33,961 nucleotides of DNA from Acidobacteriota bacterium. GTDB taxonomy: Bacteria; Acidobacteriota; UBA4820; DSQY01. Shown one piece after another: positions 1-7,460 of this stretch. Position numbers and translations under genes: made by a program. The DNA lies in the NCBI GenBank assembly GCA_021813555.1, contig JAKAKG010000088.1:1-33961 (forward strand), in the 5' to 3' direction. The notes beneath the pieces are model-generated. The model had not been told where the DNA came from. It was given only the letters and a program-made list of their open reading frames with translations, and searched no databases. Positions within the stretch are counted from its first letter, which is position 1. Every line of letters starts with the position of its first letter.

Positions 1-11
1 ATACTTTCTAC

Positions 12-79
12 GAGCATGGGCGACCCCCCACTTATGAAGCCTTCGACAGCCCCATAAGTAACTGGTATCGCTCATGCTC
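12..79. repeat. Bipartite inverted repeat (long imperfect hairpin)
   Basis: The outer arms 12-23 and 68-79 pair over 12 positions, one of them a G-T (G-U) pair. The inner arms 30-36 (ACTTATG) and 53-59 (CATAAGT) are a perfect 7-bp inverted repeat. The two stems are separated by an asymmetric internal loop (six C on one side), and the apical loop is 16 nt. It lies 48 to 115 nt beyond the stop codon of the minus-strand glycosidase gene, so it could be a terminator or processing hairpin. It has no T-run, so a mobile-repeat remnant (REP-like) is equally possible. The pairing is read directly; the function is unknown. Confidence 0.5.
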
Positions 80-126
80 TTCAACTCCATCTCCTCAGCT
101 TCATGCACAGATTCTCAAGGGGAGCC

Positions 127-1281
127 TTAAAAGTAAAGAGCACGCCCCGCCTCAACGCAGGCGGCGGCGTACAGGTACATGGAGGCGGACCAGGTCTGCC
201 AATCCTGTCCCGCTGGGGCGCCGTCCCGGGCTCCGAACCACTCGTTGAACCCGAAACGTACGGGAGCCTCCCGCGCGGGCTTCACCAGCTCGGTGAGCGC
301 GGCCAGTTTCTCGTTCGCGCGGCGCTTCTGCCCCGCGGCCACGAGGGCCGCCACGTAGAATCCGCAGACGAAGGGCCAGACGCCGCCGTTGTGATAGTGG
401 CCGGGCAGGTTGTACGACGCGTACCTGGGGTGCCAATCAGTGTCCGTGGGAAGGACGACGGGCATGAGGCAAGGGGGGAGGTCCAGGGCCAGTTCGCCCC
501 GTGCGCGCAGGGCGCCGCACTCGGTCTCGATCCAGTCCAGAATGCGGCCGGCCCTCGCCCGCGACGCCACGCCCGTAAGGATGGCCAGGCTGTTGCCCAG
601 GACGTCGCACCGCTGGTCCCGAAGGACCTTGTAGGACCAAAGGGCGTAATAGGGCTTCCCATGGATGGCCAGCCCTTCCACGGGGTGGCCGCGCCGGACA
701 CCGCCGCCTGGACCTGGGCGGTTGAGGGTGGCGCGCAACACCCGGGCCCGCTCCTCGTCTCCAAGGAGCCTGAGGTAGCCGTGGACGAGGGCGTTCACGT
801 AGAGCCCGTAGCCCAGGACCCACTGTTCGTCCCGCCAGTCGCTCGTGGGCTGCTGGGCCACCATGGCGCGATCCTCGGGGCTCTGATAGGCCATCCAGCG
901 GAGGGCCTTCCGCGAGGCCCCCTCCAAAAAACGGGTGTGGCCCGTGTACCGCCTGAAGAGTCCGAGCGTAAGAAGGAAGAGGGGCGTGGTGTCACTGGAC
1001 CCGCGGTCCTCGGGATCGTGAACGAGGGAAGGGATCTGCCCCAGGGGACTCTGGTTCTGAGCAAGGGTGGTGAGCACTCGCCTCAAGGAGCGCAGGAGGA
1101 CGGCGTTGCCGCAGGCCATGATGCCCAGCGACGAGATGAGCAGGTCGCGGGTGTAGGGCTCCGGGTACCCCCAGCCCGCCGTGCGCGGCAGGCCACCGAA
1201 CGGGCCGCGGACGTTGTGGAGGAGGACCTCCAGCGCGGCTTCCTTGGCTTCTGTGATGGCGGGTGCTCCAGCGCGCTTCAT
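127..1281 (-). CDS. GH100-like (alkaline/neutral invertase-like) glycosidase
   Basis: Predicted 384-residue cytoplasmic glycosidase with an (alpha/alpha)6 barrel; no signal peptide is visible. The C-terminal half has YHNGGVWP and WQTWS motifs that resemble those of GH100 invertases, and the N-terminal part has a YPEPYTRDLL segment like the aromatic-x-RD motif of that clan. Automated pipelines may call such proteins amylo-alpha-1,6-glucosidase. The substrate cannot be read from sequence; sucrose or another small alpha-glucoside is inference. The ATG at 1281 is preferred because it follows the upstream glycosyltransferase stop by one base; an in-frame ATG at 1335 would lie inside that gene. It is the last gene of a four-gene minus-strand operon. 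The family call is good and the specificity uncertain. Confidence 0.7.
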   Translation of the reverse strand: MKRAGAPAITEAKEAALEVLLHNVRGPFGGLPRTAGWGYPEPYTRDLLISSLGIMACGNAVLLRSLRRVLTTLAQNQSPLGQIPSLVHDPEDRGSSDTTPLFLLTLGLFRRYTGHTRFLEGASRKALRWMAYQSPEDRAMVAQQPTSDWRDEQWVLGYGLYVNALVHGYLRLLGDEERARVLRATLNRPGPGGGVRRGHPVEGLAIHGKPYYALWSYKVLRDQRCDVLGNSLAILTGVASRARAGRILDWIETECGALRARGELALDLPPCLMPVVLPTDTDWHPRYASYNLPGHYHNGGVWPFVCGFYVAALVAAGQKRRANEKLAALTELVKPAREAPVRFGFNEWFGARDGAPAGQDWQTWSASMYLYAAACVEAGRALYF

Positions 1282-1282
1282 G

Positions 1283-2425
1283 TCAGGCCAGCCCCAGCCG
1301 TTGTGACACGATCTCCACGAACCGCCGCGCCACACTTCGGTAGTCGAACTGCTCCACGGCGCGCCTTCGGCCGGCGTCGCCCATGCGCCGGCGAAGATCG
1401 GCGTCGTTCATGAGCAGCCGCAGAAACGAGGCGATGTCCGGCACGCTCGCCCGGTAGTCCGATACCCGCGGCGTGTCAAAGTGAACGTGGTGGCCGGGCT
1501 CGAAGCCCGACTCCGGCCCCAGGACCGTGTCCGTGATGTGGATCTCCTCGGCCACCCCCGCCAGGAAGGCCGTCTCGCCGTGAACCAGGGTGTCGAGCAT
1601 GGCCATGGCCTTGATGCCGATGACGGGCTTCCCGCAGGCCCCCGCCTCCACCTGGGGCATGCCGAAACCCTCCAGCCGGGAGGGGGCGGCGTAGATGTCG
1701 CAGGCCGCCAGGAGGTAGGGCATGAGGTTGCGCGAGACCTTGTGGGTGGGGAAGCTCACGCGGTCCGCCAATCCAAGCGTTTGCGCCAGTTCGATGTCGA
1801 GCCTGTTCTCCACGTCCGTCCTGGGCTGGGGCCAGACCTTGCACACGTACCGCCAGTCGGGCACCTCGCCTCTCAGCGACGCCAGGGCCTGCATGACCTC
1901 CCGCCCCCCTTTGGACGCCGCGTCGCCCCCGACCGTCAAGATCATGAGCCGGTCCGGCTCCACGCCCAGGGCCTCTCTCACGGCGAGCACCTTGGGATCC
2001 ATCGCCCGCCGGGGCACGAAGGCGTCCGTGTCGCAGCCTACGGGGAGGACCGCCATGTGGTCGCCCCGGACGCCGTCCCGGACGTACGTTTCCCGAACCC
2101 AGTTCGCCGTCACCAGGACGAGGGGCAGGGTTTCCAGCACGTCCCGGTAGTTGGCCACGTATCCGTCGGCCAGGAGCCACGGGACGGCCCTCATGCCGAA
2201 CCGCTGGGGGTGGAGCACGAGGTGGGGCACGTCGCCCCAGAACCCCACGCCCACCACGGCGTCGGGTTTGAACCACCGGTAGTACCACTCCTTTTCCAGA
2301 TCGGACTGGATGTGCGCCGCCCTGGCCTCGACCCCGATCTCAAGGAGGCCCCTGTACAGAAGGTCACCCTGGGTGGCCAGGCCGCCGGGGGGAGGCGGGT
2401 AGTCGTACAGCACGAGTATTTTCAT
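1283..2425 (-). CDS. Family 4 glycosyltransferase (GT-B fold)
   Basis: Predicted 380-residue retaining glycosyltransferase of the GT4 type, cytoplasmic or at the inner face of the membrane. The N-terminal Rossmann half opens with a short strand and a glycine-rich loop (PPPPGGLATQG, residues 10-20). The C-terminal nucleotide-sugar half has the E-x7-E signature as LEGFGMPQVE (Glu252 and Glu260), followed by AGACGKPVIG. The start at 2425 makes an ATGA overlap with the stop of the upstream PIG-L gene, which suggests translational coupling; the longer reading frame upstream has no family similarity. Donor and acceptor sugars are unknown. GT4 plus PIG-L recalls bacillithiol or mycothiol synthesis, but the two glycosidase neighbours fit oligosaccharide or glycoconjugate turnover better. 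Confidence 0.85.
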   Translation of the reverse strand: MKILVLYDYPPPPGGLATQGDLLYRGLLEIGVEARAAHIQSDLEKEWYYRWFKPDAVVGVGFWGDVPHLVLHPQRFGMRAVPWLLADGYVANYRDVLETLPLVLVTANWVRETYVRDGVRGDHMAVLPVGCDTDAFVPRRAMDPKVLAVREALGVEPDRLMILTVGGDAASKGGREVMQALASLRGEVPDWRYVCKVWPQPRTDVENRLDIELAQTLGLADRVSFPTHKVSRNLMPYLLAACDIYAAPSRLEGFGMPQVEAGACGKPVIGIKAMAMLDTLVHGETAFLAGVAEEIHITDTVLGPESGFEPGHHVHFDTPRVSDYRASVPDIASFLRLLMNDADLRRRMGDAGRRRAVEQFDYRSVARRFVEIVSQRLGLA

Positions 2426-3117
2426 GGATGAGCGGCGACCTCCCGCGCCCAAAATTCCTTCTCCTCCGAGGCACCGACGCGCCAGAAGGCTTCCATACGG
2501 GGCACCGTCCTCGCCTCCCAGCTTTCTTCTCGGAACCCATAGATGTCCGTGATGATGCGGAGCTTCTCGGCCCACACAGGGCAGGGCAGGGACAGCCTGA
2601 AGGAGGCTCCCTCCTCGGCCCGAGGCAGATAGGCGCCTCCGCCGTCCTCGTAGGCAAAGGCCAAGAGCGCCTTGGCGTGCAGGGTTCCCTCGCGCCACAG
2701 GCGGAGGACGGCCCGGGCCGTCTCCTCGTGCCTCCGGTGCCGCGTATATTCACCTCGGAGAGAGTGGGTCACGACGAGATCGTACACCCCGGCGGGCAAG
2801 AGGGATAGGACCTGCGACGCCACTTCGGCCTCGGACAGGGGCCGCTGATCCGGCCCGTCGTCCAGGTCCCCCATGGCCCCGTCGGCACCCAGGCGCTTCA
2901 ACGCCAGGTAAAATTTGGGCGCCCGGTCGGGGTCGCTCCGCCGGCAGAGAGCAGCCACGAACACGCGCCACTCGGGATGGGAGAGAAGAAGGCCCCCCGC
3001 CCAGAGGCTCTCATCGTCCGGATGGGCCACCACCACCGCCACCGCCGCCCCCTGGCCCGGCAGCGGTCCGGACGGGCCCTCCTTCACGGCCCGCCCCTTC
3101 ACGCCGGCCGAGGGCAT
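2422..3117 (-). CDS. PIG-L family (LmbE-like) zinc-dependent N-deacetylase
   Basis: Predicted 231-residue member of the PIG-L/LmbE family, which removes N-acetyl groups from sugar conjugates such as GlcNAc derivatives using a zinc ion. The metal motif AHPDDE is at residues 31-36, and a GEYTRHRRHEE segment supplies the later histidine typical of the family. No signal peptide is seen. Start choice is uncertain. The ATG at 3117 overlaps the GH130 gene by 19 nt, while a GTG at 3102 would overlap its TGA exactly (GTGA) and give 226 residues; neither has a strong ribosome-binding site. Its stop overlaps the ATG of the GT4 gene. With GT4 next to it, the enzyme may deacetylate the sugar made or modified by that transferase; this is inference. 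Confidence 0.85.
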   Translation of the reverse strand: MPSAGVKGRAVKEGPSGPLPGQGAAVAVVVAHPDDESLWAGGLLLSHPEWRVFVAALCRRSDPDRAPKFYLALKRLGADGAMGDLDDGPDQRPLSEAEVASQVLSLLPAGVYDLVVTHSLRGEYTRHRRHEETARAVLRLWREGTLHAKALLAFAYEDGGGAYLPRAEEGASFRLSLPCPVWAEKLRIITDIYGFREESWEARTVPRMEAFWRVGASEEKEFWAREVAAHP

Positions 3118-4067
3118 GTGCGCACGTACGCCAGGATGTCGGCCATGCTTGCTTCCGCCATGCAAATGGAGGTGTCCGCGGCCCCGTAGTACATTCGCAC
3201 CAGCCCGCTCGCCTCGTCGTGGATCCACCCGCAGGGGAAGATCACGTCTCTGGCGTTGCCCTCCCGCTCGTAGGGCGCCTGAGGGCCGAAGATCCACTCG
3301 TCGCTTCGCCTGAGCACGCGGCGGGGGTCCTCCAGATCGAGAAGGGCGAGGCCGAGGCGGAAGAGGCGGCCGCCCGAGGGCGTCTTGCGTACGCCGTGGT
3401 AGAGAAGGAGCCAGCCCTCCGGCGTCTCCAGAGGCGGGGGGCACACCCCCACGCGCCGCGCGTCCCACCAGGCTCCCTGGCGGCATTCCAGAAGGAGGCT
3501 GTGGTCGCCCCAGTGGCGCAGATCTTCGGAGAAGGAGATCCAGATGTTGGAGTCGGGACCGCACGGCACGGGCCTGTGGAGCATGGCCAGCCGCCCGCCG
3601 AAACGCCGGGGGAAGAGGGCCGCGTCCATGTCTTCGGGAGGAATGATGGACCCGCACCGCGTGAAGGCGACAAAATCCCGCGTGGTGGCGAGGGAAACCT
3701 GCGGCCCTCGGCGCGAGTACGTCGTGTAGACCACCGCGAAGTCGCCGCTCTCCTTTAGCCAGGTCACCCGGGGGTCCTCGATACCCCAAAGCTCCTCGGG
3801 AAACTGGTCCGGATCGGGTTCCATGGCCGGGCCGGCGCCAGCCCTCCAGGCCGATACACCGTCCCGGCTCCTGCACACGGCCAGGTGGGAGATGCCCCGC
3901 ATGTCCTCCACGCGGGCCAGAAGGAGCGTTTCCCCGTCCAGCTTCACGGCCGCCGGGTTGAAAATGGCGTCCGCCGGATAGGGCAGGTCCGCCGTCGTCA
4001 AAATGGGGTTAGCCGGATTGCGCCGAAACAGGTTGACGCCAAGGGCCTCAAAGCGCGCGCCGTTCAT
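3099..4067 (-). CDS. GH130 family beta-mannoside phosphorylase/hydrolase
   Basis: Predicted 322-residue five-bladed beta-propeller enzyme of family GH130. Known members phosphorolyse or hydrolyse beta-1,2- or beta-1,4-linked mannosides, releasing mannose 1-phosphate in the phosphorylases. The family hallmark GIEDPRV is at residues 95-101, with Asp98 as the expected proton donor. Also visible are NPANPIL near residue 17, an FNPAAV segment and DIIFPCGW-like DVIFPCGW near the C-terminus. The ATG at 4067 is preceded by AAGGAG at 8-nt spacing, so the much longer upstream frame is discarded. It is the first gene of the four-gene minus-strand operon and is divergent from the MarC gene. No signal peptide is seen, so it acts on imported or internal glycans. 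Linkage specificity is not assignable here. Confidence 0.88.
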   Translation of the reverse strand: MNGARFEALGVNLFRRNPANPILTTADLPYPADAIFNPAAVKLDGETLLLARVEDMRGISHLAVCRSRDGVSAWRAGAGPAMEPDPDQFPEELWGIEDPRVTWLKESGDFAVVYTTYSRRGPQVSLATTRDFVAFTRCGSIIPPEDMDAALFPRRFGGRLAMLHRPVPCGPDSNIWISFSEDLRHWGDHSLLLECRQGAWWDARRVGVCPPPLETPEGWLLLYHGVRKTPSGGRLFRLGLALLDLEDPRRVLRRSDEWIFGPQAPYEREGNARDVIFPCGWIHDEASGLVRMYYGAADTSICMAEASMADILAYVRTCPRPA

Positions 4068-4203
4068 GCCGCCATCTCCTTTTCTCCCCGGAGCCTTCCC
4101 TTCGAGGAGCGACGATATCCTTCTCCCATTAACCCTAATGTAGAACGTGCACCCTCCCCGCGCCATTCCTGGCGCCGCTTCGCGCGGGAGGCGAGGCGGC
4201 GCC

Positions 4204-4233
4204 TTGGCCCTCCTTCGTGATGCCGGGTATACT
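4204..4233 (+). promoter_or_regulatory. Candidate sigma70 promoter for marC-like gene
   Basis: A TATACT -10 box (4228-4233) is preceded by TTGGCC (4204-4209) with an 18-bp spacer, 35 bases before the MarC-family start codon. The -10 is a good match and the -35 only partial. Confidence 0.45.
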
Positions 4234-4268
4234 GCGCTCAGCCGCGAAGGACGGCGGCGGGAGGGACC

Positions 4269-4919
4269 ATGTGGAAGGACGTGACTTCGATGGCGGCGTA
4301 CGCTTTCATGGCGCTCTTTCCCATCGTGAACCCCGTGGGTACGGCCCCCATGTTCCTGGCCCTCACGTCCGGAGCCGACCCCAGGGAACAGCATCAAATC
4401 TCCCGCAGGGTTTCGGTCTACGCCTTTATCCTCCTCCTGGTGTCCATGATCCTCGGCGGGGTGATCATCCGGTTTTTCGGCATCCAGATCGCCCACGTGG
4501 AGATCGCCGGGGGCCTGGTGGTCTTCTACACCGCCTGGGGCATGCTGAACTCGGAGAGCGGAGGCTCCGCCGCCCAGCCCGACACGAGCGGCAAGCACCT
4601 CGATGAGATGGCCTTCTTTCCCCTCACCCTGCCCATCACGGCGGGACCGGGCTGCATCGCCGTGGCCATCGCCATTGGCGGCCGCATCGCCCATCACTCC
4701 CTGGCGGACACCCTGAGCGGCTATCTCGGAGCCACCGCGGGCGTTCTCGGCGTGGCCCTCGCGGTCTGGCTCTGCTTCCGTTTCGCCCACGGGGTCTTCT
4801 CCCGCCTCGGCACCACGGGCACCCTGGTCTTCACCAAGATGGCCGCCTTCGTCCTCATGGCCATCGGGGTGGAGATCTTCTGGACGGGCCTCGCCCAGCT
4901 CATCGTCGCCCTTCGCTGA
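4269..4919 (+). CDS. MarC family integral membrane protein
   Basis: Predicted 216-residue inner-membrane protein with about six hydrophobic helices. The family hallmarks are present: FPIVNPVGTAPMF near residues 16-28, and FPLTLPITAGPGCIA in the second half, the pseudo-repeated half-site pattern of MarC/UPF0056 proteins. MarC proteins were once linked to multiple antibiotic resistance, but that role is not supported experimentally; amino-acid (NAAT) transport is reported for some archaeal members. The start has a GGGAGG site 4 nt upstream and a candidate promoter at 4204-4233. It is a single gene followed by dihydrofolate reductase after 43 bases. The substrate is unknown. Confidence 0.88.
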   Translation: MWKDVTSMAAYAFMALFPIVNPVGTAPMFLALTSGADPREQHQISRRVSVYAFILLLVSMILGGVIIRFFGIQIAHVEIAGGLVVFYTAWGMLNSESGGSAAQPDTSGKHLDEMAFFPLTLPITAGPGCIAVAIAIGGRIAHHSLADTLSGYLGATAGVLGVALAVWLCFRFAHGVFSRLGTTGTLVFTKMAAFVLMAIGVEIFWTGLAQLIVALR

Positions 4920-4927
4920 CGCCGCTG

Positions 4928-4955
4928 TTCAGAGGACCCGTGCAGGCGCTATAGT
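4928..4955 (+). promoter_or_regulatory. Candidate promoter giving a very short folA leader
   Basis: A TATAGT -10 (4950-4955) and TTCAGA -35 (4928-4933) are spaced by 16 bp. The -10 ends only 7 bases before the folA ATG at 4963, so transcription would start at or next to the start codon. No Shine-Dalgarno sequence lies in between, which fits a leaderless mRNA. Confidence 0.4.
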
Positions 4956-4962
4956 TGTAGGC

Positions 4963-5442
4963 ATGATGGTAGCGCTGGTGGCGGTCATGGGAAGAAACCG
5001 GGTCATCGGACGCGGGGGAAAAGTCCCCTGGCACATCCCCGAGGACATGGAGCGCTTCAAGGCGCTCACCCTGGGCCATCCGGTGGTCATGGGCCGCAAA
5101 ACCTGGGAAACCTTGGAAGCACCCCTCCCCGGCAGGGACAACGTGGTCGTCACCCGGCGGCCGTCCTACGAGGCTCCCGGTGCGCGGGTGGTTTCGGGGT
5201 TGGAGGAGGCTCTCGCTCCCTACCGCGGTACGGACGCGACGGTGTTCATCCTGGGCGGCGGGGAGGTCTTCGAGCAGGCGCTTCCCCTGGCTGACGTCCT
5301 CCACCTCACCCTCGTGGACGAGGCTCCTGAAGGCGATGCCTTCTTCCCGGAGCTCCCCGAGGATCAGTTTTACGAGGCCTCCGTCCAGGAGCGCCCGGGG
5401 CCACCCATGCACGTGTTCGTCACCCTGCAAAGGGTTCCCTGA
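4963..5442 (+). CDS. folA: Dihydrofolate reductase
   Basis: Predicted 159-residue cytoplasmic enzyme that reduces dihydrofolate to tetrahydrofolate with NADPH. The length is typical for chromosomal FolA. Motifs read directly are: MMVALVAVMGRNRVIGRGG at the N-terminus, VPWHIPEDMERFK with the substrate-binding acidic residue (Glu), VMGRKTWETL for NADPH binding, and the glycine-rich LGGGEVFEQAL. No thymidylate synthase gene is adjacent. The ATG at 4963 (ATG ATG) has no ribosome-binding site, and a -10-like TATAGT lies just upstream, so translation may be leaderless. The gene ends 12 bases before the convergent 364-residue secreted-protein gene. Confidence 0.95.
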   Translation: MMVALVAVMGRNRVIGRGGKVPWHIPEDMERFKALTLGHPVVMGRKTWETLEAPLPGRDNVVVTRRPSYEAPGARVVSGLEEALAPYRGTDATVFILGGGEVFEQALPLADVLHLTLVDEAPEGDAFFPELPEDQFYEASVQERPGPPMHVFVTLQRVP

Positions 5443-5454
5443 GCGCGCTGCTCT

Positions 5455-6549
5455 TCACGGACAGGTTTCGCAGTACCCGATCTCGAGTTGGATCTCGGGA
5501 GCCCCGCTGGCGGAAGCCAGACGCAGCTTCGCGTACTCGCCGAGGACGATCAGATAGGGATATTCGATGTAGCTCGTGGGCTCGTAGGCATCCTCCTGCC
5601 CTTCCTGCTGCCCCTCCACGGTGAGGATGTGCTCATCCAGATGAATGATCCGGTGGCCGTGGTAGGGGGCCCAGAAATAGCTGGCCTCCTTGGATTCGAG
5701 CTTGCGAAGGTCGATAACGAGCAGGAAGGTTTCCTGGGCCTTGGCGAAGAGGGCCACGGCGGAAAGGAGCCCGTTCCTCGCCGCTCCGCCTGTGTAGGTG
5801 AACGCCAGGGGATAGCGCGTGAACCAGTCGGGAGCCTTCTGCTGGTGGGGCCGGGCCATCTCCCGCGCGTCCTTGGCGCCCGGGTCCTCTTCCTGAATCT
5901 TCAGGGGAGCCGTATCGCCGCCCGCCAAGGGGGCGAAGTACGTGGTCCCGGAACGGCGCATGACGAGCTGGAACGGGCTGGCGGAGTCCTGCCCTGGTCC
6001 GGAGGTTGCGGGAAGGAGGTTGGCCACGAAGAGGAAAGTTCCCACGGAGGCCGTGCTGGTCGACGGACCGGCGGAGGGATAGGTTTCGTAGTCCCGGTCG
6101 TCCGCGTCGAACCCCGCGTCGTTGGTGAAGACGAAGGCGCCGTCCTCGTAGCGGGGGTTCCATAAGTTCGACCGGTCTAGGAGAAGGACGTCGCCCCAGG
6201 GCCCCGCGGCGGGAGGGGAAGTCCCTTGGGGCGCTACCTTCGCTCCCTCGCTGGGAGGGGCCGCTCCGCCATCCTTGCAGTTGATGCAGATGGTGTCGAT
6301 GCCGGACTTGGTCCGGTTGACGCGGACGGTTCGCGCGATGGACCCGGTGAATAGGATCGAGCGGTTCAGCTCCTTGGTGACCCGGTCCAAGATGCGGAAG
6401 GCCTTTCCGTCCGCCGCCGAGCCCAGGAGCGGATTGGGCGCCGCGGCCGCGGCGGGGGGCGCCTCCTGGGCGAGACATACGAAGGCTCCGGCGAGCCATA
6501 CCGCCAGGAGCACGCCGGCATATCTGGTCCCTACGAGTCTGGCCGGCAT
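5455..6549 (-). CDS. Exported protein of unknown function with two CxxC motifs
   Basis: I do not recognise this 364-residue protein. It begins with a signal peptide (hydrophobic residues about 10-26, likely cleavage after LAQ or nearby) followed by an Ala/Pro-rich linker. Two CxxC motifs are present: CINC at residues 88-91 and CETC at 360-363, one residue from the end. The rest is beta-rich and globular in composition, with segments such as GTFLFVANLLP and ETFLLVIDLRKLE. The CxxC pairs could form disulfides or bind a metal in the periplasm. The start at 6549 has AAAGGAGAG upstream with good spacing. It is 47 bases downstream of the DUF3795 gene on the same strand and may be cotranscribed with it. 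Confidence 0.7.
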   Translation of the reverse strand: MPARLVGTRYAGVLLAVWLAGAFVCLAQEAPPAAAAAPNPLLGSAADGKAFRILDRVTKELNRSILFTGSIARTVRVNRTKSGIDTICINCKDGGAAPPSEGAKVAPQGTSPPAAGPWGDVLLLDRSNLWNPRYEDGAFVFTNDAGFDADDRDYETYPSAGPSTSTASVGTFLFVANLLPATSGPGQDSASPFQLVMRRSGTTYFAPLAGGDTAPLKIQEEDPGAKDAREMARPHQQKAPDWFTRYPLAFTYTGGAARNGLLSAVALFAKAQETFLLVIDLRKLESKEASYFWAPYHGHRIIHLDEHILTVEGQQEGQEDAYEPTSYIEYPYLIVLGEYAKLRLASASGAPEIQLEIGYCETCP

Positions 6550-6596
6550 CCGAGGCTCTCCTTTTGCAGGACGCAGGCTAAGTCGCGCGGCGCTCC

Positions 6597-6938
6597 TCAG
6601 CCCGCCGTCACTTCCTCAAGCCATGCCTCGGTCCCGATCTCGGCCCTTCGCTGGAGGTTGCAGATGCGCCGCTCCAGAGACTCCTTGAACTCCTCGTCGC
6701 CCAGGGAGGGGTCCCTGAGTTCCAAGAAGGTGGCGCAAGGGAGCTGGGGGCACAGGCCGCAGTGTTCGAGGCCCTTGGCGTTTCGGCAGCAGTCGAAGAG
6801 AGGACACACGCCCCCCGGCATAGCGGAGGCCCAGAAGGGTTGTCCCTCCGAGGGCACGCAGCCTTTACATAGGGTGGTGACGTGAACACAGGATCCGCAA
6901 TAGAAGCCGCACGCTGCCGCGTGGTTCATGTCCGCCAT
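6597..6938 (-). CDS. DUF3795-type cysteine-rich protein
   Basis: Predicted 113-residue cytoplasmic protein of the DUF3795 type, whose function is not established. The N-terminal half carries many cysteines in the pattern CGFYCGSC (residues 10-17), CKGC, then CPLFDCC and HCGLCPQLPC, which suggests zinc or iron-sulfur binding. The C-terminal third is helical and charged. The ATG at 6938 has a strong GAGGAGG site 7 nt upstream, so the 39-residue upstream extension of the frame is discarded. The gene is divergent from the PilZ gene at 7087 and probably cotranscribed with the exported CxxC protein downstream. The family call rests on the cysteine pattern. Confidence 0.75.
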   Translation of the reverse strand: MADMNHAAACGFYCGSCVHVTTLCKGCVPSEGQPFWASAMPGGVCPLFDCCRNAKGLEHCGLCPQLPCATFLELRDPSLGDEEFKESLERRICNLQRRAEIGTEAWLEEVTAG

Positions 6939-7086
6939 GGTTCTTCCTCCTCGTCGTCCCACTCGGTCCGGCCCGCCAAACGGGGCCCTTCGTTCAGATC
7001 GGGGATTATATCCCAGAGAGAGCGATCGTGCCCTGAGCCGCGCTATGTGGTACATTTATAAGGTACTTTGAGGGAGGGGAGGAGAC

Positions 7087-7431
7087 ATGGCGGAGAACAA
7101 ACCCAGCCGAAGGCGGTTTCCCAGGATTCCGAGCGGCTACGAAATCGGAGTGCGCAGCGCCAAGGAGAAGAACAAGGGTATCCCCTCAGTCTCCACGGTG
7201 CACGACGTGGGCCTGGGCGGGTGCAGGTTCGTGAGCAAGGAGCAGCTCGGCGTGGGGTCTCTCCTGTCCCTCACGATCCTGCCCAAGAGAAGCATCGTGG
7301 AGGCGGAAGCCCGCGTCGTCTACGAACTGCCCATGAAGGAAGGGACCTTCGAGGTGGGCGTGGAGTTCTTGGAGATCTCCCAGCGCGACAAGGCCACCCT
7401 CGAGAAGATCCTCTCCGCCCCGGTGGCCTGA
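7087..7431 (+). CDS. PilZ domain protein (probable c-di-GMP receptor)
   Basis: Predicted 114-residue stand-alone PilZ domain. PilZ domains bind cyclic di-GMP through an N-terminal RxxxR motif and a (D/N)xSxxG motif. Here the first is R9-RFP-R13. The second reads D40-V-G-L-G-G45, with glycine in place of the usual serine, so affinity may be altered. A long helix at the C-terminus (ISQRDKATLEKIL) is typical. GGGAGGGGAGGAG lies before the ATG, and a TATAAG -10-like box is at 7057-7062, with only a weak -35. The convergent HAD gene ends 29 bases downstream. The partner or output is unknown. Confidence 0.85.
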   Translation: MAENKPSRRRFPRIPSGYEIGVRSAKEKNKGIPSVSTVHDVGLGGCRFVSKEQLGVGSLLSLTILPKRSIVEAEARVVYELPMKEGTFEVGVEFLEISQRDKATLEKILSAPVA

Positions 7432-7460
7432 GCCGGCTCCCTGACCCAGACCGTAAGCCT

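Noticed and set aside
1283-3117. GT4 plus PIG-L pair as bacillithiol synthesis genes (bshA/bshB)
   Set aside because: The pairing is suggestive, but the operon also holds GH130 and a GH100-like glycosidase, no bshC is present, and the GT4 gives no specific BshA signature that I can identify.
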